This document shows positions 15,334 to 20,536 of a stretch of 20,536 bases of DNA, one piece after another. The position numbers were made by a program, and so were the translations under genes. This DNA is from Actimicrobium sp047621345. Its GTDB lineage: Bacteria > Pseudomonadota > Gammaproteobacteria > Burkholderiales > Burkholderiaceae_D. Location: contig JBLHLW010000067.1 in the NCBI GenBank assembly GCA_047621345.1, forward strand, positions 1 through 20,536. Direction: 5' to 3'. Below the pieces are notes generated by a model. That model did not search any database. It saw only the letters and a program-made list of their open reading frames with translations, and had not been told where the DNA came from. Numbering within the stretch: the first letter of the stretch is position 1; the number at the start of each line of letters is the position of its first letter.

Positions 15334-15479
15334 ATGTTGGATCAGTTAGTTGTTATTGGTAAAAATTCGGAAAATAATTTGACGCGTTCGCGGCGAGTTG
15401 ATCAGCGCGCCACCATGAGGGGTCGACTTGCTTCGGACTCGGCGCGTTCTGGAACAGCAACTTCGCGAAACGGCGTGCC

Positions 15480-15502
15480 CGCGTAGTGTAACGGACTACG
15501 CG
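15480..15502. repeat. Perfect inverted repeat in the rnr / tRNA-Leu divergent region
   Basis: CGCGTAGT (15480-15487) and ACTACGCG (15495-15502) are exact inverted arms around GTAACGG. No T-run follows on either strand, so it is not a standard terminator. It lies about 150 bases upstream of rnr and 50 bases upstream of the tRNA-Leu -35 box. It is a candidate operator or an RNA hairpin in the rnr leader. Confidence 0.6.
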
Positions 15503-15550
15503 AGTTTAACCTATCACACCGGTTATTTGCAGACCAGCATGAAACGCTGT

Positions 15551-15578
15551 TTGACACCACAAGGTTTTCCTTTATACT
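15551..15578 (+). promoter_or_regulatory. Strong sigma-70-type promoter for tRNA-Leu
   Basis: TTGACA (15551-15556, exact consensus) and TATACT (15573-15578, five of six) are separated by 16 bases. The predicted start near 15585 leaves about ten bases of leader before the mature tRNA at 15595. This is the best promoter in the window, as expected for a stable RNA. Confidence 0.75.
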
Positions 15579-15594
15579 TCGGTTTCTTTGGAAG

Positions 15595-15679
15595 GCCCAC
15601 GTGGCGGAATTGGTAGACGCGCATGGTTCAGGTCCATGTGTCTTCGGATGTGGGGGTTCGAGTCCCTCCGTGGGCACCA
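15595..15679 (+). tRNA. tRNA-Leu, anticodon CAG
   Basis: An 85-nt class II tRNA with encoded CCA at 15677-15679. Acceptor arms GCCCACG (15595-15601) and CGTGGGC (15669-15675) pair fully and the discriminator is A. The anticodon CAG (15629-15631) lies in the loop TTCAGGT closed by CATGG/CCATG and reads CUG. A long variable arm (GTGTCTTCGGATGTG region) and T loop TTCGAGT follow. It is flanked by a near-consensus promoter and a terminator-like hairpin, so it is a single-gene transcript. Confidence 0.97.
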
Positions 15680-15690
15680 AGCCTTTCATT

Positions 15691-15724
15691 AAAAAACCCA
15701 TTGCTTAGGCAGCGGGTTTTTTTT
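15691..15724 (+). terminator. Terminator-like hairpin after tRNA-Leu
   Basis: AAAAAACCCATTGC, loop TTAG, GCAGCGGGTTTTTTTT: a stem of A-T, C-G and GC pairs with one A-C mismatch and one G-T wobble, ending in eight T. It begins 11 bases after the tRNA CCA. The A-run on the other arm means it could also act on transcripts from the opposite strand. Confidence 0.75.
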
Positions 15725-15793
15725 CGCCTGCAGGTTCCATCTAGCAGGCACTCTGCTGCGTTTGTCATACCAAGCCGTCCGATTGCAATAGGT

Positions 15794-15818
15794 AAAAAGA
15801 CCATGCAAAGCATGGTCT
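15794..15818 (-). terminator. Intrinsic terminator of the hisZ-purA-phosphoribosyltransferase operon
   Basis: On the minus strand AGACCATG, loop CTTTG, CATGGTCT is a perfect 8-bp hairpin whose last T starts a T-run (TCTTTTTACC). It begins 12 bases past the stop codon of the phosphoribosyltransferase gene and faces the tRNA-Leu terminator, so the convergent units are separated. Confidence 0.8.
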
Positions 15819-15830
15819 CGCTACACGACT

Positions 15831-16373
15831 TTACTGCTGCTCGCCCTTCTTGAGCCATGCATGCAACTGATGCGCACGCAACCCGTCGTACTCTTCGAAC
15901 GGTTGATGGATCCACGGATTCGACTCCAGATAATCCAGATAGAAATCCGGCCGAATCGAGGAGCATGCCTTGCACCAGATCACTGCTGATTTGACTTCAG
16001 TCACAGCAGGAAAATTGGTCTTCAGGTGATGCTGCACTTTTTCCAGCGTAACGCCCGAATCGACCAGATCATCCAACAGCAACACGCTGCCACCCAACGA
16101 ACCCCGCGTCATTGTAATGAACTTGCCGATGTCGAGGTCGCCACGCTTGGTGCCGGTTTCTTCACGGTAGGAACTGGTCGACAGGATCGCCAGCGGCACG
16201 TCGAAGATGCGTGAGAAAACATCTCCCGGGCGCAAACCACCACGAGCCAAACACAACACCTGGTCAAATTTCCAACCCGAATCATGCACCATCATTGCCA
16301 GGCGTTCGATCGCCCGGTGATAGTCATCCCAAGTGACCCAGAGGTCCTTCTCATTCGATACGGGTAGCGACAT
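15831..16373 (-). CDS. Phosphoribosyltransferase, probable purine salvage
   Basis: Type I phosphoribosyltransferase of 180 residues, probably converting hypoxanthine, guanine or xanthine plus PRPP to the nucleotide. The PRPP-binding loop is VLLLDDLVDSGVTL (residues 97-110), and LCLARGGLRPGDVFSRIF carries the pyrophosphate loop. The SSYREETG segment corresponds to the mobile catalytic loop. Substrate preference cannot be read from the sequence. It is 14 bases downstream of purA, which supports purine nucleotide metabolism. A good Shine-Dalgarno AAGGAG precedes the ATG, and an intrinsic terminator follows the stop. Genes at this place in relatives are commonly labelled hypoxanthine or generic phosphoribosyltransferase. 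Confidence 0.9.
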   Translation of the reverse strand: MSLPVSNEKDLWVTWDDYHRAIERLAMMVHDSGWKFDQVLCLARGGLRPGDVFSRIFDVPLAILSTSSYREETGTKRGDLDIGKFITMTRGSLGGSVLLLDDLVDSGVTLEKVQHHLKTNFPAVTEVKSAVIWCKACSSIRPDFYLDYLESNPWIHQPFEEYDGLRAHQLHAWLKKGEQQ

Positions 16374-16387
16374 GGTGAGCTCGCTCC

Positions 16388-17701
16388 TTACTTGAAAGGG
16401 TGACGCAAGACGATGGTCTCTTCGCGATCGGGACCGGTCGACACCATATCAATCGGCACGCCGACCAACTCCTCAATCCGTTTGATATAAGCACGGGCGT
16501 TCGCAGGCAGCGCGTCCATCGACTTGGCACCCACGGTCGTGTCGGTCCATCCCGGCATCTCTTCGTAGACGGGTTCGCAACGACCCGCATCTTCGGCACC
16601 GACAGGGAAGATATCGACATGCTTGCCATCGATCAGATAACCGGTACAGATCTTCAACGAGGTCAGGCCGTCGAGCACGTCGAGCTTGGTCAGGCACATC
16701 CCCGAAACACCGTTGATCTGCACCGAGCGACGCAGTAACGCAGCATCGAACCAGCCGCAGCGACGTGGGCGTCCAGTGACCGTTCCGAACTCATGGCCGA
16801 TGCTCGACAAGTGCATGCCAACGCCCGCATCAGTCGGCAATTCGGACGGAAACGGACCGCTGCCCACGCGCGTCGTGTACGCCTTGGTAATTCCAAGAAT
16901 GTAATGCAACATGTTCGGACCAACGCCACTGCCGGCAGCGGCATTACCAGCCACGCAATTGCTGGACGTGACGAACGGATAGGTGCCGTGGTCGACGTCA
17001 AGCAAACTTCCCTGGGCGCCTTCAAACAGCAGGTTGGCGCCACCCTTGTAGGCGGCGTACAGCGCGCTTGATACGTCAGCAGCCATAGGTGCGAGGCGCG
17101 GCACGTCGGCCAATGCGTTGTCGTACGTCTTCTGAAAATCGACCGCAGGTGCCTTCAGATATTCGGTTAGCACGAAATTATGGAAGTCCAGATTTTCGCG
17201 CAGTTTTTCACCAAATCGCTTTTCATTGAGCAGGTCGGCGACGCGGATGGCGCGACGCGCAACTTTATCTTCGTAAGCAGGGCCAATCCCTTTGCCGGTC
17301 GTGCCAATCTTGGCAGCGCCGCGCGCCGCTTCACGCGCACCATCGAGAGCCGTGTGGTAAGGCAAGATGATAGGGCAAGCTTCGGAGACCTTAAGACGGG
17401 ACTCAACCTCCACACCGACAGCTTGCAGCTTGTCGATCTCACGCAGCAGGTCAGGTACTGACAGTACGACGCCATTACCGATATAGCAGGCGACGCCGGC
17501 ACGCATAATGCCCGAAGGGATCAACTGCAATGCGGTTTTCTTACCACCAATGACCAACGTGTGACCGGCGTTGTGGCCCCCTTGAAAACGCACTACGCCT
17601 TGCGCGTGATCAGTCAGCCAGTCCACGATCTTGCCCTTGCCTTCATCGCCCCACTGGGTCCCGATCACCACCACATTTTTTACACTGTTTGTCTGAGTCA
17701 T
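16388..17701 (-). CDS. purA: Adenylosuccinate synthetase (PurA)
   Basis: Joins IMP and aspartate using GTP to form adenylosuccinate, the first committed step to AMP. The 437 residues carry the GTP-binding P-loop-like GDEGKGK (18-24) and GGHNAGHT (41-48), the segment GTTGKGIGPAYEDK, QGSLLDVDHGTYPFVT, and the C-terminal GVPIDMVSTGPDREETI. The ATG at 17701 is preferred: AGG lies seven bases upstream. A GTG at 17704 is in frame directly before it and immediately abuts the hisZ stop. hisZ-purA is a conserved pairing in betaproteobacteria; both pathways handle purine-linked intermediates, since histidine synthesis returns AICAR to IMP. Confidence 0.98.
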   Translation of the reverse strand: MTQTNSVKNVVVIGTQWGDEGKGKIVDWLTDHAQGVVRFQGGHNAGHTLVIGGKKTALQLIPSGIMRAGVACYIGNGVVLSVPDLLREIDKLQAVGVEVESRLKVSEACPIILPYHTALDGAREAARGAAKIGTTGKGIGPAYEDKVARRAIRVADLLNEKRFGEKLRENLDFHNFVLTEYLKAPAVDFQKTYDNALADVPRLAPMAADVSSALYAAYKGGANLLFEGAQGSLLDVDHGTYPFVTSSNCVAGNAAAGSGVGPNMLHYILGITKAYTTRVGSGPFPSELPTDAGVGMHLSSIGHEFGTVTGRPRRCGWFDAALLRRSVQINGVSGMCLTKLDVLDGLTSLKICTGYLIDGKHVDIFPVGAEDAGRCEPVYEEMPGWTDTTVGAKSMDALPANARAYIKRIEELVGVPIDMVSTGPDREETIVLRHPFK

Positions 17702-17704
17702 CAC

Positions 17705-18856
17705 TTAACCTAAATTTTTGAGTAGCCAATTGCCATTGTCGAGAACCAGTGCGCGATCGCAATCGAACTCTCCCTGATCGTTTTCATGTCCAGGCAGATT
17801 TTGAATTACCACCTCGCCAGCTTGTCGCAAGAGCGCGATCTTTTCTCGTAGTACCGCATCGGTGCCCCATGGCGCAAGGATGGCGCTGAGGCGCTGCGCT
17901 GGTGGCAGCAAACGCGCAAGTTCACGCAAGTCCATCGAGAACCCAGTAGCAGGACGCGCCCTGCCGAAAGCTTCACCAACATGATCATAACGACCACCGC
18001 GAGCCACAGGATTGGGCAGACCAGGCACGTAAGCGGCAAACGTCGCGCCACTCTCGTAGTGATAACCGCGTAAATCTGCAAGATCGATTGTCACCTGCGC
18101 GGCACCAGCCAACTGCACTAACGCCTCGAGATCATCGAGCGCTGCAACGATACCCGGCAATGCGGGCAACGCCGTGCGGGCAGTCGTCAGCGTCGCGGCA
18201 TCACCGTAGAGATCCGGCAATGCGAGAATCGCCTCGCGCGCGACCACGCCAAATGAGGCTGTCAACAAACGCAAGCCGGGTGCATCCTTGGCCTTGAGTA
18301 GCGCGAACAATTCGGATTCGTTCGCTTTAGCCGCGCTATCCTGCGCCATGATTGCGCGCACAATCCCGACATGGCACAGGTCCAGTCGAACGACACGGAT
18401 ACCGGCTAAGGCCAACGATGCCAGCACCAGTTGCTGAATCTCGGCATCGGCCTCAAGGCCGGCGTGACCATAGATTTCAGCACCGATCTGCAACGGCTCA
18501 CGGGTGGCATGCAAGCCCGATGGACGGGTATGCAACACGCTACCGGCGTAGCACAACCGCGTCACCGATGAGCGATTCAGCAGATGCGCATCGATACGCG
18601 CAACCTGCGTTGTCATATCGGAGCGAACGCCCATGGATCGACCCGACAATTGATCGACCAGCTTGAAGGTCCGCAGATCGGTATCGGCGCCTGCCCCCGT
18701 GAGCAGCGACTCGAGATACTCGAGCATCGGAGGCATCACGAGTTCATAGCCGTAGTGACGGAAATTATCCAGCAGTTGACGGCGCAGTTCTTCTATCTTG
18801 CGTGCCTCGGATGGCAACACGTCAGCAATATTTTCAGGGAGTAACCAGTTGGGCAT
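17705..18856 (-). CDS. hisZ: ATP phosphoribosyltransferase regulatory subunit (HisZ)
   Basis: HisRS-like protein that binds short-form HisG and is needed for the first step of histidine synthesis and its feedback control; it has no aminoacylation role. The 383 residues start MPNWLLPENIADVLPSEA. Class II synthetase-like blocks are present (GYELVMPPMLEYLESLL, VDQLSGRSMGVRSDMTTQ, QIGAEIYGH, GGRYDHVGEAFGR), with no anticodon-binding domain. An in-frame ATG at 18895 would add 13 residues with no family match and is rejected. Neither start has a Shine-Dalgarno. It follows a terminator after hflC, so it probably heads its own unit with purA and the phosphoribosyltransferase gene. Confidence 0.95.
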   Translation of the reverse strand: MPNWLLPENIADVLPSEARKIEELRRQLLDNFRHYGYELVMPPMLEYLESLLTGAGADTDLRTFKLVDQLSGRSMGVRSDMTTQVARIDAHLLNRSSVTRLCYAGSVLHTRPSGLHATREPLQIGAEIYGHAGLEADAEIQQLVLASLALAGIRVVRLDLCHVGIVRAIMAQDSAAKANESELFALLKAKDAPGLRLLTASFGVVAREAILALPDLYGDAATLTTARTALPALPGIVAALDDLEALVQLAGAAQVTIDLADLRGYHYESGATFAAYVPGLPNPVARGGRYDHVGEAFGRARPATGFSMDLRELARLLPPAQRLSAILAPWGTDAVLREKIALLRQAGEVVIQNLPGHENDQGEFDCDRALVLDNGNWLLKNLG

Positions 18857-18909
18857 GACAGGAACAGTATCGATAAAAAAACTTAGTGACGGCATCAGCG
18901 CACGTAACT

Positions 18910-18970
18910 AGGCGCCGCAGCCGCTATTGCGGTTGAACCTACCAACACGACAACAGCAAACTCGGCGCCT
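18910..18970. repeat. Inverted repeats in the leader of hisZ
   Basis: AGGCGCCG (18910-18917) and CGGCGCCT (18963-18970) are exact inverted arms 45 bases apart, enclosing a smaller hairpin CCGC-TATT-GCGG (18921-18932). The structure lies between the hflKC terminator and the hisZ start. It may fold in the leader RNA or be a binding site. No T-run follows, so it is not a simple terminator. Confidence 0.5.
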
Positions 18971-18978
18971 TTATGGGG

Positions 18979-19017
18979 AAAAGCAAAGGCCGGACGCAGA
19001 ATACGCTGCAACCGGCC
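18979..19017 (-). terminator. Intrinsic terminator after hflC
   Basis: On the minus strand GGCCGG-TT-GCAG, loop CGTATT, CTGC-GT-CCGGCC forms a 12-bp stem with one T-T mismatch and one G-T wobble, followed by TTTGCTTTT. It starts 12 bases past the hflC stop. It is the strongest GC hairpin with a T-rich tail in the window and separates hflKC from hisZ-purA. Confidence 0.8.
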
Positions 19018-19029
19018 CTGCCCGCAATA

Positions 19030-19923
19030 TTATTTCTTCGCGCTGGTAGCGGCTTGCCCGCCGGGGCTCTTCAAATACTTGAAGAACTCCGAACTCGGAT
19101 CGAGCACCATCAGATCGTTACGCGTCTTGAAACTGCTGCGATACGCTTCCAAACTGCGATAGAACTTGTAGAACTCTGGATTTCTTCCAAACGCATCAGA
19201 GTAGATCCGCGAAGCTTTCGCATCCCCTTCACCACGCAGCGTTTCTGCGTCCCGGTAGGCATCTGCCAGCAACACGGTGACCTGACGATCCGCATCGGCA
19301 CGAATTTTCTCGGACTCGGCAGCACCGGTCGAGCGCAACTCGTTAGCAACGCGTGTTCGCTCTGCCTTCATTCGTTGATAGACCGACAAGTTGATCTGCT
19401 CGACGTAGTCGACACGTTTAAGGCGGACATCTACAATTTCAACACCGATATCCTTAGCCTCGTCAGCAACTTTTTTCTGGATCGCATCCATCACGCTGCC
19501 GCGTTGACCAGAAATTACTTCCCGTACAGTACGCTTGGTGATCTCTTCGTTCAGTGCCGCTTTAACAATTTGAGCCATGCGATCAAGTGCTCGACGCTCG
19601 TCACCGCCAAAGCTGACAAAGTACAGCGTCGGCGCAATGATTCGCCATTTAACAAACGCGTCAACCAGAATGTTTTTCTTCTCGGCAGTAATAAACCGAT
19701 CCGCATCTGGCGTGTCGAGCGTCAAAATACGCTTATCAAGAAAAAGTACGTTTTGGAATGGCTGCGGCATCTTGAAATGCAGACCAGGTTCGCTGATAAC
19801 CTGCTTGACCTCACCAAGGGCAAACACAATCGCATATTGGCGCTGATTGACCACGAAAACTGACGAGGTCAACAAGTACAAGGCAATCAATACGAGTACT
19901 CCGGCGGAAACTAAGCGGTTCAT
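19030..19923 (-). CDS. hflC: HflC, FtsH protease modulator subunit (SPFH/prohibitin family)
   Basis: With HflK it forms the large periplasmic complex around the FtsH protease in the inner membrane and modulates its activity on membrane proteins. The 297 residues have one N-terminal membrane anchor (LVSAGVLVLIALYLLTSSVF, residues 4-23). The SPFH domain follows (about 24-190; QYAIVFALGEVKQVISEPGLHFKMP is the entry segment). A long charged coiled-coil region (about 190-240, MKAERTRVANEL) and the conserved SLEAYRSSF and FFKYLKSP end complete it. Length is typical. A strong Shine-Dalgarno GGGAGGT lies inside the end of hflK, and the ATG overlaps the hflK stop as TAATG. A terminator follows. Confidence 0.97.
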   Translation of the reverse strand: MNRLVSAGVLVLIALYLLTSSVFVVNQRQYAIVFALGEVKQVISEPGLHFKMPQPFQNVLFLDKRILTLDTPDADRFITAEKKNILVDAFVKWRIIAPTLYFVSFGGDERRALDRMAQIVKAALNEEITKRTVREVISGQRGSVMDAIQKKVADEAKDIGVEIVDVRLKRVDYVEQINLSVYQRMKAERTRVANELRSTGAAESEKIRADADRQVTVLLADAYRDAETLRGEGDAKASRIYSDAFGRNPEFYKFYRSLEAYRSSFKTRNDLMVLDPSSEFFKYLKSPGGQAATSAKK

Positions 19924-20536
19924 TAACGTACCTCCCGATCGCGACTGTCGCGACTACGCGACTCACGTTGTCGTTGCGCTTCCATCGTCTCGACTGAGGC
20001 TGATGGCACCACAGTCTGAACAGGTGTTTTACTGGCGGCATCAGCCGCAACCGATTGCGAGATCAGTTTATCAAGTGGCAAGTAGAGCAAGTTGTTGCCA
20101 GACTTTGAATCAATCATCACTTTGGATGTGTTCGTAAATATTTGTTGCATGGTTTCCAGATAAATTCGATCGCGGGTTACCGCAGGAGCTTTTTCGTATT
20201 CGACCACTACTTGCTTGAAGCGAGAAGCATCACCTTCCGACGTCGACACGACGCGGGACTTGTAACCTTCGGCCTCCTGCATCAGACGCGATACCGCACC
20301 GCGCGCTTTTGGAATCACGTCATTAGCATAAGCTTGACCTTCATTTTTGGCACGTTCACGATCCTGACCCGCCTTAACGGCATCATCAAATGCTGCCTGC
20401 ACTTGTTCCGGTGGTTGTACACCCTGCATCGTTACGTTGGCAACCTGCACCCCGGATTTATACAAATCAAGAATTTGCTGCATCAATTGACCAACATCCA
20501 GCGCCACTTTTTCACGCCCTTCATACAGCACGAAAT
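19923..20536 (-). CDS. hflK: HflK, FtsH protease modulator subunit (C-terminal part, cut by window end)
   Basis: Partner of HflC in the FtsH-associated membrane complex. Only the C-terminal ~204 codons are inside the window; the reading frame is open to base 20536, so the N-terminal anchor and most of the SPFH domain lie outside. Visible segments are LYEGREKVALDVGQLMQQIL, VTMQGVQPPEQVQAAFDDAV, a charged helix QDRERAKNEGQAYANDVIP and YLETMQQIFTNTSKVMIDS, all typical of HflK. The tail is Arg/Ser/Glu-rich (RQRESRSRDSRD). The stop overlaps the hflC ATG by one base. A GTG at 20531 is in frame but is not the real start. Confidence 0.95.
   Translation of the reverse strand, partial: FVLYEGREKVALDVGQLMQQILDLYKSGVQVANVTMQGVQPPEQVQAAFDDAVKAGQDRERAKNEGQAYANDVIPKARGAVSRLMQEAEGYKSRVVSTSEGDASRFKQVVVEYEKAPAVTRDRIYLETMQQIFTNTSKVMIDSKSGNNLLYLPLDKLISQSVAADAASKTPVQTVVPSASVETMEAQRQRESRSRDSRDREVR

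Noticed and set aside
15402..15701. Minus-strand ORF whose start region reads the tRNA-Leu gene backwards (TEGLEPPHPKTHGPEP)
   Set aside because: This is the well-known false protein made by translating the antisense of a class II tRNA; the tRNA explains the sequence.
15628..15975. Minus-strand ORF ending GGTRTPTSEDTWT
   Set aside because: It also arises from antisense tRNA-Leu and overlaps both terminators and the 3' end of the phosphoribosyltransferase gene.
18857..18895. N-terminal extension of HisZ from an upstream ATG
   Set aside because: The 13 extra residues have no family counterpart, and MPNWLLPENIADVLP matches HisZ starts.
1..20536. CRISPR array, insertion sequence, prophage or toxin-antitoxin module
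   Set aside because: I saw no regularly spaced repeats, no transposase or integrase motifs, and no small paired ORFs with such features on either strand.

Overview
The window looks like a core chromosomal segment of a betaproteobacterium of the order Burkholderiales, most likely family Oxalobacteraceae (Herminiimonas/Collimonas-like). This rests on protein character and gene order: cysS-glycosylase-accA-tilS-lysC-tRNA-Ser, hflK-hflC-hisZ-purA-phosphoribosyltransferase, tRNA-Leu, and rnr-rlmB-cysE. HisZ, which accompanies short-form HisG, also fits. The genus is an inference from a window without rRNA. I see no transposases, phage genes, integrases, CRISPR arrays or toxin-antitoxin pairs.

Layout: (1) 13-6038, minus strand: cysS, a DNA-3-methyladenine glycosylase, accA, tilS and lysC, tightly packed, then tRNA-Ser(GCU). 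lysC and the tRNA each appear to have their own sigma-70-like promoter. (2) 6219-10564, plus strand, divergent from cysS: a probable cell-envelope operon. It holds an exported TPR protein with a C-terminal NTF2-like domain, an L,D-transpeptidase-like protein with the same kind of C-terminal domain, a periplasmic and a cytoplasmic cyclophilin in tandem, and lpxH (lipid A synthesis). (3) 10545-15333, minus strand: rnr, rlmB, cysE, yceH; yceH ends convergently inside the 3' end of lpxH. A GTAGGGTGGGCA-type dispersed repeat lies between rlmB and cysE. (4) 15551-15724, plus strand: tRNA-Leu(CAG) with a near-consensus promoter and a terminator-like hairpin. (5) 15794-20536, minus strand: hflK (cut by the window edge) and hflC, a strong intrinsic terminator, a structured leader, then hisZ, purA and a phosphoribosyltransferase ending at another intrinsic terminator.

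Functionally most of the window is housekeeping: translation (cysS, tilS, rlmB, two tRNAs), RNA decay (rnr), amino acid and purine synthesis (lysC, cysE, hisZ, purA, phosphoribosyltransferase), fatty-acid precursor supply (accA), DNA repair, and membrane proteolysis control (hflKC). The least characterised part is the TPR/L,D-transpeptidase pair: two exported, translationally coupled proteins sharing a C-terminal domain, placed with folding catalysts and an outer-membrane lipid gene. No stretch longer than 300 bases lacks a gene. I found no convincing wholly new system; the findings are local features and the envelope operon.
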